Positions 9,351 through 16,800 of a DNA stretch of 35,394 nt are shown one piece after another. Positions within the stretch are counted from its first letter, which is position 1. Every line of letters starts with the position of its first letter. A program made the position numbers and the translations under genes. Below the pieces are notes generated by a model. The model did no database searches and was not told where the DNA came from. It saw only the letters and a list, made by a program, of their open reading frames with translations. This stretch comes from an uncultured Succinivibrionaceae bacterium (GTDB lineage Bacteria > Pseudomonadota > Gammaproteobacteria > Enterobacterales > Succinivibrionaceae): the NCBI GenBank assembly GCA_949286015.1, contig CASEBB010000064.1, positions 1 through 35,394 of the forward strand. Direction: 5' to 3'.

Positions 9351-10302
9351 GGCAAATTCCCCAGCAAGGTGTTCGTGCTGCCACTTACGAGCTCTCTTTT
9401 GTTGCGACCAGAGCACAAAGCTAAGTCATTACAGGGCAGTTATGACAAAAGAGGGCGCAGAGAAAGCTTTATTCTGCAGTAGAAGCGGCAAGAAGGCAGT
9501 GTAAGGTGTGACTGAGTGTGGTGGGTACGCTCTCCTTTGGGTGGCGTTTTTCTTTGGCGCAGAGTCTCTGGAGTTTCCTGTGTTGCTGGTACTACCAGAG
9601 GTGGTGGCAGCTGCTGACGCAGAGCACAGTGGACTGGTGCAGGCTATTGTAATTCTAACGCGGAGCTGGTGCTGAGGCTGCTTTACAGCAGGCAAAGCCT
9701 GCATGGCAGCAAGAGTGGTACAGCATCACATAAGGCATTAAGCTGCAAGCTTTTTGCCCCAATGGCCTATGTACGCTCTTTTGGGGGAGTGGTTGGGGCG
9801 GCTTTTGGTGCCAGACATCACAGGTGATTGCCAGCGCTGCTGCAAGCTCAGGGGCCGCAGCCTTTACTCCTAGAGGGACAAAAGGATAGCTTGCTCGCAA
9901 GGAAGCAATGGGATCCACCGCAAGCGGTGAGACAGTCGCTTTGCTGGCAGCTCTTGCTGCAATTGCAGCACTGGCTGGCAGCGGCTATTGCGGCTACTCT
10001 CAGCGTCATCTGTGTTTGGTGGAGACCACAAAGCAGCGTCCTTGCGATAAAGCAAGGGCCCATGTGCTGGCATTTGGGGTGACCACCTTGCAAAGAGTGC
10101 TACTCTCAAGGGGAAGTTGCTTGCGGTATGGCCGCTAAGTGCCAGCAGTAGCAGGAGCATTCTTGAGCGAGGCTGCCACCGAGCTTAAGCGAGCTTAAGG
10201 GCACGACTTCTCTGTGAGGGCAATCTGAGCACTCAGCAAGACTGCTTGAGCTGCTTGTGGGTGGTGTTTTAGGCGCAGCTACTGCTGCTTTTGCTATAGC
10301 TG
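9351..10302. other. Gene-poor region upstream of the pump
   Basis: No convincing gene on either strand. The open frames here are Cys/Leu/Gln-rich readings of gctgc/gcagc-rich DNA with no ribosome sites or recognisable motifs. The promoter for the pump operon presumably lies near the right side of the adaptor gene, but I cannot point to it. Confidence 0.45.
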
Positions 10303-10425
10303 CTAATAAAAAGGCCCTGCTTAGGACGGCAGAGCCTCGTATATTGCGCTTTACGTTCTCGTTTGTTTTTGCTTTTGCACTCGGAACGTAAAAGCAGCAT
10401 AAGTCTACAGACTTAGGGTGTGCTT
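10303..10425 (-). ncRNA. Candidate small RNA with own terminator
   Basis: Read on the minus strand, three stems follow one another: a perfect 7-bp hairpin taagtct/agactta (10400-10415), an 11-bp stem gcttttacgttc / gaacgtaaagc with one bulge (arms 10384-10395 and 10348-10358) whose loop is A-rich (aaaagcaaaaacaaa), and a GC-rich hairpin followed by CCTTTTTATT. This is the layout of an Hfq-type small RNA of about 110-120 bases. It lies in a region without genes. I could not identify a clear promoter, so the 5' end is a guess. Confidence 0.4.
10306..10337 (-). terminator. Rho-independent terminator of the candidate small RNA
   Basis: On the minus strand aggctctgcc / gcagggcct pair (one C-A mismatch) around a short loop and are followed directly by TTTTTATT. 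Confidence 0.6.
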
Positions 10426-10797
10426 AGTAAAGTTATTTTTTGCGCAAAAGCTTGGATTTATGGGCTTTAGCTGGTGTTTTGCTATTACGCATGTGCATCT
10501 ATTAGGGAGCACAGATTTGGTGCAACCAAGCCACGTTGGGGGCAGCTGGCAGGCACAATTAGGTGGTGCTACTAGAGCGCATACTGGACGGGGCGGCAGA
10601 TGAGGGGTGGTAGGTATACGCGGTAAGGGCTGCTGGTAAGCAGCGCCATAAGCGCAGCAGAGAGGACGCCAGAGGAGGCGTCAAGTGAGGAGAGAGGGTG
10701 TGAGACAGCGACCTATGGGCGGCAGAGAAGCGCTGGGGCGCGGGAGCATACCCGCGAGCTTTAGCCCACCATTCTGTCAGGATTACTATATAGCGCT
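10426..10797. other. Gene-poor, hairpin-rich stretch
   Basis: No gene is seen. Several perfect short hairpins occur between 10630 and 10790: gctgct/agcagc, gacgcc/ggcgtc and cgcggg/cccgcg, with an outer gacag/ctgtc pairing. They could be parts of a structured RNA, or simply reflect gctgc-rich DNA. Confidence 0.35.
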
Positions 10798-10838
10798 GAA
10801 AACAAAAGGGCGCTAAGCTCGTTGTGAGCTCAGCGCCC
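10798..10838 (-). terminator. Strong rho-independent terminator
   Basis: A 13-bp stem with one mismatch (gggcgctaagctc / gagctcagcgccc, loop gttgt) is followed on the minus strand by TTTTGTTTTC. It lies about 110 bases after the stop codon of the interrupted membrane-peptide gene, and so probably terminates that transcript. Confidence 0.75.
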
Positions 10839-10951
10839 TATGGCGCGGTTAGTGAGCCAATCACAGCAACACGCGGCGCAGCCCTAACCATAAAGATGGT
10901 GCGAGCTACAATGGCGCTTTTCCCTGATGCCTCGGCCAGCACCGCTACGTG

Positions 10952-11212
10952 CTACTTCTTCGGGGGCTTAGAAATCTCGTTGGCGAACCACAGCAGTGGA
11001 ATTAAGACGGCAAGAGTGCTAACTAAGAGAAAGATTGGAGCTGAACGGATCCTAGCAACACGCAGGCTGTAATACTGTCTGCTCTAAGGTGCCCTCAATG
11101 TACTTGGCAGCCGTGGCTATCAGCTTGAAGGCTATTAAGACATCTGTGGCCTCCGTATAAGCCACATCTTGCCAGGATCCGTTCAGCTCCGAAAGATTCC
11201 GCCTCCATCCAT
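10952..11212 (-). pseudogene. Small single-span membrane protein gene (32 codons) interrupted by a MITE
   Basis: On the minus strand AAGGAG lies 6 bases before an ATG that reads MDGGGIF and then hits a stop inside an inserted element. Removing the 154-bp element plus one copy of its 8-bp duplication joins the frame exactly: MDGGGIF continues into LLVSTLAVLIPLLWFANE and ISKPPKK, then TAG. The result is a 32-residue peptide with one transmembrane helix and a basic C-terminus, like the small membrane subunits or regulators that attach to larger envelope complexes. No family is recognised. A strong terminator follows. Exact restoration of the frame is good evidence that this was once a gene. Confidence 0.65.
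11037..11190. mobile_element. 154-bp MITE with 17-bp perfect terminal inverted repeats
   Basis: The ends are ggagctgaacggatcct (11037-11053) and its exact reverse complement (11174-11190). They are flanked by the perfect 8-bp direct repeat gaaagatt (11029-11036 and 11191-11198), a target-site duplication. The inside is 120 bases with no transposase. An 8-bp duplication and ends starting GG fit elements mobilised by IS1595- or IS256-like transposases; the assignment is an inference. It splits a small membrane-protein gene. Confidence 0.8.
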
Positions 11213-11226
11213 AGCTTACTCCTTGT

Positions 11227-11345
11227 GTTGACATCCTCCCCGCTCTTACGAGCGGGAATTCCTTCCGCATCAGAGTCCTTAACCGCACAAGCTCGCCAGC
11301 TTAGTTAAGGTGAGATTGCTCTCCTCTGATGTTCCGGCGGGTTCC
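11227..11345 (-). ncRNA. IS200/IS605-type right end with TnpB-like omega-RNA fold (no TnpB ORF)
   Basis: On the minus strand the sequence ends with gaattcccgctc-GTAA-gagcggg followed by GAGGATGTCAAC, the layout typical of the 3' end of TnpB-associated guide RNA at IS605/IS1341-type right ends. A GNRA (GUAA) tetraloop appears only in this orientation. Just upstream an 8-bp stem catcagag/ctctgatg (11334-11341 and 11268-11275) encloses a ~58-base internal region, as in an omega-RNA core. The bases after the end (towards lower coordinates) would be the guide; they start with the ribosome site of the small membrane-protein gene. A tnpB gene should lie upstream on the minus strand, but there is only non-coding DNA up to pepD. 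Confidence 0.6.
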
Positions 11346-11890
11346 TGTTATCGACTGAGCTTAAGCTTTATCAGACGAGTCCTTAGATCTTAGGCTTTAA
11401 TCAGTTCGCTTTGGCAGCTCAACTACTTAGACTTTTTGGTCTGAGTTGAGTTGCCTCCAGGCCATCTGGGCATGCCCTGCCCTTCATGCTAATTGCTGAT
11501 TAGCACTGGCCTTTAGCTCAACCACCTAAGACTGGGGCTTGAGCCTATACCCACAGATTCTGAGGAGAGCCCAAATTTCGTTATACCGAAATTTTGGTTC
11601 TAGTGTGCAATTCATGGGGTACTGCATTTGGGCTATGCTCAGAGTTTGTTGGATACCACAACGTAGCCTCATACAAACTCCGAAGCGAACCTGCTTGGCA
11701 GCACGTACCTTGAAGGCACTTCCTTGGCATGCCCACCATCCTTCTTACATGGCCCACCATGAATTGCACACTAGAACCGAAATCTTAGCGCCGCTTGACA
11801 AAATTGCCGTCTCTGCAGCAAAGCTTACAAAGCCATTCTGTGCTTAGGTTAGCATGCATGGCGCTGGCCCTGTGTTACAGGCGGCAGCCG
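11346..11890. other. Multi-stem non-coding region next to the IS605-type end
   Basis: No protein frame is convincing, yet the DNA is unusually self-complementary. It has agcccaaat/atttgggct extended by tctgag/ctcaga (11559-11643), a local hairpin aaatttcg/cgaaattt (11573-11594), gagtttgt/acaaactc near 11650-11690, a stem around 11418-11450 with a T-rich loop, and the 27-bp arms listed separately. Near the right edge lies a hairpin cggcagcc/ggctgccg (11882-11906). It may be the decayed body of the IS605-type element or a separate large structured RNA. Confidence 0.4.
11591..11783. repeat. 27-bp inverted repeat with 139-bp spacer
   Basis: The arms at 11591-11617 and 11757-11783 match at 26 of 27 positions when inverted; the core is ggttctagtgtgcaattcat. 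No flanking target duplication is visible, so it is not a simple MITE. It would form a long stem in RNA or a cruciform in DNA, and competes with the shorter stems inside it. Confidence 0.75.
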
Positions 11891-12013
11891 CATCGAGAGG
11901 CTGCCGTCTTTGGCGTGTAGACGCAGCGGTAAATGGCGCTGGCATGATGCTGCGTGCCGCGGGTCGCGCTACACTGTACTGTACCGCATTTAGCAGTGCA
12001 GGGCAGGCTTAGC

Positions 12014-13510
12014 TTAGCTCAGCTGCGCTAAGGTGTCCTTTAGGATTTCATACACCTCTTGCGTGTGCTTAATGGAAACACACTCATCAGGCGAGTGAGG
12101 GCTGATTACCGTTGGGCCTAAAGAGATCATCTTCAAGTTTGGATTGGCGTTAGCAAAGTAGCCACACTCTAAGCCCGCATGGATCGAGGTGATCTTAGGA
12201 TCGATGCCGCACTTTTGCTGATACTGCTGACGTAACAGCGCAATTAGTGGCGTATCCACAGGGGAAGTCCAGCCAAAGGAGCGACCAGTAAAGCCCACCT
12301 CGACGTTATCTAACAGCGAGCAGATGCAGTCGATCTTATCGATGACATCATCAAGGCCATAGTCGCTAAGCGAGCGAGGCAGCAGGGCGATGTTAATAGC
12401 ATCGGCCTTGGTGCGCACCGTCGAGAGGTTGCAAGAGGTCTCAACTACGCCTGGATAGGTACTCGACATACGCAGCACGCCATTTGGCAGCGCACGTAAG
12501 AACGACAGCAGGTTCTGCGAGGAGGTATAGGACAGCGCCATTGGCTGTAATGGGCACTTGCCTAAAATGAGGTGCATGTCAGGATCGGTATCAGCGTATA
12601 AGTCCTGATAGCGCACCATGGCCGTGCGGGCAGCCTCCTTAAACTCATCTAAGGAGTTAAGAGGTACCGCCAGCTCAACATAGGCCGACGATGGAATGGA
12701 GTTACGGATTTCACCGCCGTGGAACTTCTGCACAAAGAAATCAGTGGTGTCAGCTACCTCGGCAAGCAGGCCACACATGATGTCGATAGCATTGCCGCGA
12801 TTTAAGTGGATATCACAGCCGGAGTGGCCACCGCTTAAACCTGAGAGGTTAAGCATGATAGGCGCGCAATCGACCACCTTTACCATCTCAGGGATAAAGG
12901 TGATGTTGGTATTGATGGAACCGGCACAACCGACAAAGAGCTCGCCATGATCTTCTGAGTCGAGGTTGATGAGGTAGTCACCCTCTAAGTAGGAAGGATC
13001 GAGGTTTTGCGCACCTTTCATGGTGCTCTCTTCTTCCACCGTAAAGATCGCGGTCAGGGGGCCGTGCACTAAACTGTCATCTTCTAAGATGGACAGGATT
13101 AAAGCCGCACCGATACCATCGTCAGCACCTAAGGTGGTGTTGTCAGCGCAGATATAGGCACCATCACAGCGCTTTAAGAGCTCGGCTTTGGCCTCGGCGC
13201 TACCGTTTTCACGAATGAGGGGCGTGATGGGATCCTTGACGAAGTCGTGGGTAAAGCCATCACGTACCACTGGCACCATATCGATATGGGCCTGTAAGAT
13301 CACTACAGGGCTGTTTTCGCGGCCTGCACTGGCTTTTTTCTTGATGATAACGTTACCGCAGTCCTCTAACTCGAACTCGAGCTTGTGCTGCTGGGCAAAA
13401 GTAATCAGGTACTTGGCCATGCCCCGCTCGTGCCCAGATGGATGGGGAATGTGGCAGAAGTTCTCGAAGTGTGCGAACACAGCTTGCGGAGCAAGATCTT
13501 TGATTTCCAT
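12014..13510 (-). CDS. pepD: Aminoacyl-histidine (cytosol non-specific) dipeptidase PepD
   Basis: 498 residues, close to the 485 of E. coli PepD. This is an M20 zinc peptidase that cleaves dipeptides in the cytoplasm; there is no signal peptide. Metal-site motifs are in order: 'LQAHIDMVP' (His75), 'LGADDGIGA' (Asp130), 'FTVEEESTMKG' (Glu159/Glu160, one catalytic and one ligand), 'INLDSED' (Asp184) and, near the end, 'ISPHSPDECV' with the last His. The dimerisation/lid domain lies between (about 200-390). GAGG is 11 bases before the ATG, a rather long spacing. It appears to be transcribed alone. Confidence 0.95.
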   Translation of the reverse strand: MEIKDLAPQAVFAHFENFCHIPHPSGHERGMAKYLITFAQQHKLEFELEDCGNVIIKKKASAGRENSPVVILQAHIDMVPVVRDGFTHDFVKDPITPLIRENGSAEAKAELLKRCDGAYICADNTTLGADDGIGAALILSILEDDSLVHGPLTAIFTVEEESTMKGAQNLDPSYLEGDYLINLDSEDHGELFVGCAGSINTNITFIPEMVKVVDCAPIMLNLSGLSGGHSGCDIHLNRGNAIDIMCGLLAEVADTTDFFVQKFHGGEIRNSIPSSAYVELAVPLNSLDEFKEAARTAMVRYQDLYADTDPDMHLILGKCPLQPMALSYTSSQNLLSFLRALPNGVLRMSSTYPGVVETSCNLSTVRTKADAINIALLPRSLSDYGLDDVIDKIDCICSLLDNVEVGFTGRSFGWTSPVDTPLIALLRQQYQQKCGIDPKITSIHAGLECGYFANANPNLKMISLGPTVISPHSPDECVSIKHTQEVYEILKDTLAQLS

Positions 13511-14610
13511 GAAATACCAAACCTCGCGGCAGTGGTGAAGCGTGCGTTTTCTTTGGCGGGTGGGGCTTAGCGGGAAAAGCTGCTCTGATCTTGAGTAGCT
13601 TGCCGCGCGGTGTGCTTTTCTCTATCCCGTGGCTCTAAGGAGCAAGGCTATCATGAGAGCGCTGCTGACAGCAGAGCAGAAAAGACAGACACAGCGTGGT
13701 CATACTCGCTAGGCTAGACTCCAACACAAAGGCGACGCTTATGGCAGGCCACTGCCGTAAAAAGCGCGACGACATGCTGCGCTCGGTGCGCTCAGATTGC
13801 TAGGTGGTGACGGGGAGTAGCTCACAGGCCAAAGTCTTTGGCCTTTGGCTTTTGGCCTTTGGCCTGTAATGCCACTCTTTTGCGCCACCGTGCCCTGCGG
13901 CTCTTTGCGTAAAGAGGACAACGTAGGTAAAGCTACGTGCCGCTGAGGGCTTTGGGCGTAAAGCTGCAGCTTTGTTGTTGTCTGGCACCGTGAGCTCAGT
14001 TCGCCCTAAGAAACGGGGCATAAGCTTGAGCTTGAGGTGCGTGCGCCCTTGCTTTTTTGGTGCAAGAGCAAAGCTATTGCGGCCATTATACGCAAGTCAC
14101 TCCTAAGTGCGGTATTACCGCGTGAAAACAGCGGCTATCTCTCTTGGTGCGCATAATTGCGGCGGTAGTACTTTTGGCATAGGATAGGGGCAGGAGCTGT
14201 CGTGTAGTAGGCCACGACAGTAGGGAGCACTCACAACAACGACAACACTGACATTAACTGCCGCAGACTACGCCTGAAGACTCGTGGGCAATAATGTAAC
14301 TAGTAAGAGCAACCGCGTCCATGACATTAGGGTAGGCTGCTCTCTGGCGTTGGGCTGAAAGGCCGCAAAAAAGCCCTGTATGAGCCATTAGGCGCGATGT
14401 ATTTTGTGGTGGAGATGGCAGTGCGTGATCAAGGAGCGTCTCTGTGCAAGTTAGCATGGCTGTGCGCTGTTAAGCATTAGGGCATTTTTGCCGAAATGTA
14501 TTAGTAGACACGCTATGTTCTTGCAAGGATAGCTCAAGAATTGTGTACCCCTGTTGCTCTGATGGGCAAAGGGGGTAAGTGAGTGTGACGGAGTTAGGAG
14601 GACAGCAGTA
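13511..14610. other. Gene-poor gap of 1.1 kb
   Basis: No gene supported on either strand. It contains the tttggcc repeat block near 13.85 kb, a hairpin ctgtcgtg/cacgacag (14197-14220), a palindrome gcggta-t-taccgc near 14120, and, at the right end, the ribosome site of the lipoprotein gene. Promoters for pepD (minus) and the lipoprotein (plus) must lie here, but I cannot name hexamers with confidence. Confidence 0.45.
13824..13867. repeat. Palindromic tttggcc repeat block
   Basis: Four near-tandem tttggc(c/t) units are enclosed by an 11-bp inverted repeat (acaggccaaag / ctttggcctgt). It resembles a short REP-like palindrome. Only one copy is seen in the window. Confidence 0.5.
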
Positions 14611-15093
14611 ATGTCGTTTTTATCTTATGGTGCCCGAAGGCTAAAAGCGGCGGTGCTCTTAATGGTCACTGTCATGTTTGCGGCCTTGATGTTGGGTGGT
14701 TGCGGCGTTAGCGATGACGAGTATGCTGGCACGTGGATGGGTATCGACGAGCTCGGCAATGGCAACAGCAAGATTTACCAGTACACCATTACCCCTGATG
14801 ATAGCGGCTATGGCTATATGATTGAGGTCGTGCAGTCCGACTACACGGTTAACATTAATCACTCACAAGCACGCTGGCGCTCGACGTCTCCGCACTACTT
14901 TAATGCGCAGATGAACGCCAATGGTGATCTGGTTTCGGATATTGGTGTGATTAGAGCCGACCCAGCCAACTTCCGCTTAATCTACGGCAACATTTATCTG
15001 GTGCGTAAGGCCAAGAACACGGAGGTGAAGCTCAAGTACGTAGCCCGCCGTGAGATTGAGTCGATGTACCCAGGCATTATGATTGCGGACTAA
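14611..15093 (+). CDS. Small predicted lipoprotein
   Basis: 160 residues with an excellent ribosome site (TAGGAGGA). There is a basic n-region (GARRLK), a hydrophobic core and the lipobox 'LMLGGC' with Cys31 as the lipidation site. The mature part of ~130 residues begins 'GVSDDEYAGTWMGIDE', which resembles the opening strand of small beta-barrel (lipocalin- or META-like) folds, and is rich in beta-type alternation. Asp at +4 and the run of acids do not clearly fix inner or outer membrane. I do not recognise the family. It is monocistronic, with its own terminator. Confidence 0.75.
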   Translation: MSFLSYGARRLKAAVLLMVTVMFAALMLGGCGVSDDEYAGTWMGIDELGNGNSKIYQYTITPDDSGYGYMIEVVQSDYTVNINHSQARWRSTSPHYFNAQMNANGDLVSDIGVIRADPANFRLIYGNIYLVRKAKNTEVKLKYVARREIESMYPGIMIAD

Positions 15094-15130
15094 GGTGGCT
15101 AAGCCCCAACGCACAAAAGAGTCAAACGAG

Positions 15131-15160
15131 AAAAGGTAGCTGCGGCTACCTTTTTCTTTG
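15131..15160 (+). terminator. Rho-independent terminator after the lipoprotein gene
   Basis: Perfect 9-bp stem aaaggtagc/gctaccttt with a tgcg loop, followed by a T-rich tail (ttttctttg). Confidence 0.9.
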
Positions 15161-15710
15161 GTGCTGCGGCAGCAGCGCAAAGGTTCTTCCCCGCCCAGAC
15201 GTTGTTCTCCCCACAGTCTATGGCGGTGGTGTCGCTAATGTTTCACGGGACGCCAGTGCAGCTGCCTAGTAAAAGCACAGCTGTGAGCAGTCAGCGCTCC
15301 CCAGCGTGACTACCGCGAGTGAGCTGTTGCAGGGACTGGCCTGCTTTGCTCGGCGTTAACGCTTGCTCTTGCTGTAGGGATTAGGGGATACTGCGGCCGG
15401 TAAATGCCCTCAGGTTCATGTTAGGTTGGTAGGGTAGTAGGGGCGGGGCAGAGCTCGTTAGCAGCGCATTTGAGCGCAGGCAAAGAGCGTAGAGCACGAG
15501 AGCGCCAGTTGATGATGCTTGTGTGAAAAGCGTGGTGCCGAGCAGAGTGAGTGCGATGTCGCGTGACGCGACGCGCTATAGCGGTGCTGCGCAGTTGGCA
15601 GCTAACAAGCGACGTAGAGGCAAGCTCAAGGAGGAGGCTGCGAAGAAAGGAGAAAGATAGAGGGGGGCAGCTGGAAGAGGTAACAGAGAGCTGGTGGCAA
15701 GTGAGCGCGC
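15161..15710. other. Non-coding spacer
   Basis: No supported gene. Purine-rich stretches (ggaggaggctgcgaagaaagg, near 15640) give false ribosome-site signals on the plus strand without a good following frame. Confidence 0.45.
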
Positions 15711-15742
15711 AAAAAAACGAGGAGACTGCTAACGCAGCCTCC
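15711..15742 (-). terminator. Rho-independent terminator of the small basic-protein gene
   Basis: On the minus strand ggaggctgc-gtta-gcagtctcc (9 bp, one G-U) is followed by TCGTTTTTTT. It lies about 90 bases after the stop codon of the gene ending at 15831. Confidence 0.85.
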
Positions 15743-15830
15743 TTAGCTTGTAAGCAATTCAACGCAACTATCTGCTTAAGTTACTGCTCACAGCAGATAG
15801 CGAGCACTGACGCACTAACGCGCGTCAAGC

Positions 15831-16298
15831 TTAGGCCTCGTCATCGCGGAAGATGTCGTCGATGTTGAAAGGAGCCTTTGGCAGGTTTGGACGGGTCACT
15901 AAATCCACCGCCGATGGATCTTGTGGCGCAGCCATCATCTCGGCTTCAGCTCCACGACGCGCGTTGCTAGAGGCGGCCATTGCTGCTGCCTCGTCAGCAG
16001 TGCGACGACGCTTCGATTGCTTTGGGATAAACACCAAGCGTTGTGGGCCATCAGTACGATACACCGAGAAACGCTTGAGGCTTGGGTACTGCTTGATGAA
16101 TTCGTCGTAGAACTCAATCAAACCATACTTGTCCTTGCCTTGAACACGCCCCACCGAGGTCGAACGAATGCGCACCGAGCGCTTCTTTAAGCTGTCCCAC
16201 TTGTTCTTGTAGGTGCAGACGTAGTAGCCACGGTTAGCATCGCCGTTGGCGATCAGCGGTGGCAAATTAGGAATTTTTGGTTGGTTGTCTTGAGTCAT
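15831..16298 (-). CDS. Small hypothetical protein, basic N-terminal half and acidic C-terminal half
   Basis: 155 residues from the ATG of MTQDNQPKIPN; a longer frame to 16358 adds a leader without a better start signal. Residues about 20-95 are basic and well patterned (YYVCTYKNKWDSLKKRSVRI, then STSVGRV, KDKYGLIEFYDEFIKQYP and LKRFSVYR). From memory this resembles the N-terminal module of some long gut-bacterial transposases, but the catalytic part is absent and the rest is an Ala/Arg-rich linker and an acidic tail 'FNIDDIFRDDEA'. It could be a stand-alone nucleic-acid-binding protein or a domesticated transposase module. A dedicated terminator shows it is a real transcription unit. Confidence 0.6.
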   Translation of the reverse strand: MTQDNQPKIPNLPPLIANGDANRGYYVCTYKNKWDSLKKRSVRIRSTSVGRVQGKDKYGLIEFYDEFIKQYPSLKRFSVYRTDGPQRLVFIPKQSKRRRTADEAAAMAASSNARRGAEAEMMAAPQDPSAVDLVTRPNLPKAPFNIDDIFRDDEA

Positions 16299-16545
16299 AG
16301 CACCATCCCAATGAGGGGGTATTTTGGGTATAAAACTCAAAAGAGCCTTACACCACACCCTGTGAGAACTTCGCCTGTTCCAGTATCATTGGCCGCAAAT
16401 GCCGGTCAACACTATCTGTTGGCAATGAACTACCGCAGACTTACGTTTGCGGTTTCACAGTGCTCACTCTGCTTTTACACAGTGTTAACACTGCTTTTTT
16501 CTAGTAGCGAGCCGCTATCAGATCTTATGATGTAGATTGCGGATC

Positions 16546-16800
16546 AGCCGCTTACATCCCTACGCTTACGCATAGGGAATTACGCGGCTTCGTTAATGTG
16601 ACCGCATAGATGTGCTGTGCACATATTTATCAGCGTCATCTGGCGCCAAAACTTTAATCGGCCTTACCTTACGGTCGCGGTAAGCGCCTTACGATAGCTT
16701 TGCCAAAAGGCGTAGTGGCCTTCCTTGTCTCAGGGCAAAGGTATCTAAAAAATCCAGTCACCGCTTGTAGGCAAACGTTGCGCAAAAGGACGTTTACTGC
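16546..16800 (-). ncRNA. Second IS200/IS605-like structured RNA/right-end remnant
   Basis: On the minus strand gccgc-gtaatt-ccctatgc-GTAA-gcgtaggg-atgtaa-gcggc forms a two-tier hairpin (16546-16589) with the same GUAA cap and 'aattccc...ggga(t)gt' context as the IS605-type end near 11.24 kb. A U-G pair in the inner stem works only on the minus strand. Upstream (higher coordinates) are ctttgcc/ggcaaag, cttacc/ggtaag and atgtgc/gcacat stems. No tnpB frame is found. It is likely a relic or an RNA-only derivative; boundaries are approximate. Confidence 0.45.

Noticed and set aside
9828..10160. Overlapping Ala/Leu/Gln/Cys-rich frames on both strands
   Set aside because: They are readings of gctgc/gcagc-rich DNA in several frames at once, without start signals.
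10700..10708. GTGAGACAG 9-mer identical to the HEARO-like motif at 35228
   Set aside because: The second motif (CGGACGAAA...GGGAAC) and the long stem are absent around it, so a chance match is more likely.
10740..10780. tRNA-like end ('agcccacca') after a cgcggg/cccgcg hairpin
   Set aside because: No T-loop (GGTTCRA), no anticodon arm and no acceptor pairing could be found.
11037..11190. Invertible promoter switch, suggested by the 17-bp inverted repeats and a TTGAGG/TATTAC pair inside
   Set aside because: The perfect 8-bp flanking duplication and the restored reading frame explain the repeats better as transposon ends. No invertase gene is nearby.
11581..11769. Minus-strand frame containing 'EATLWYPTNSEHS', recalling the WYPSSKTCS zinc-finger start of TnpB
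   Set aside because: The following residues lack any of the TnpB cysteines or the DRDxNAA motif in all frames tried, and the segment lies inside the 27-bp inverted-repeat structure. The resemblance is too short to call a tnpB remnant.
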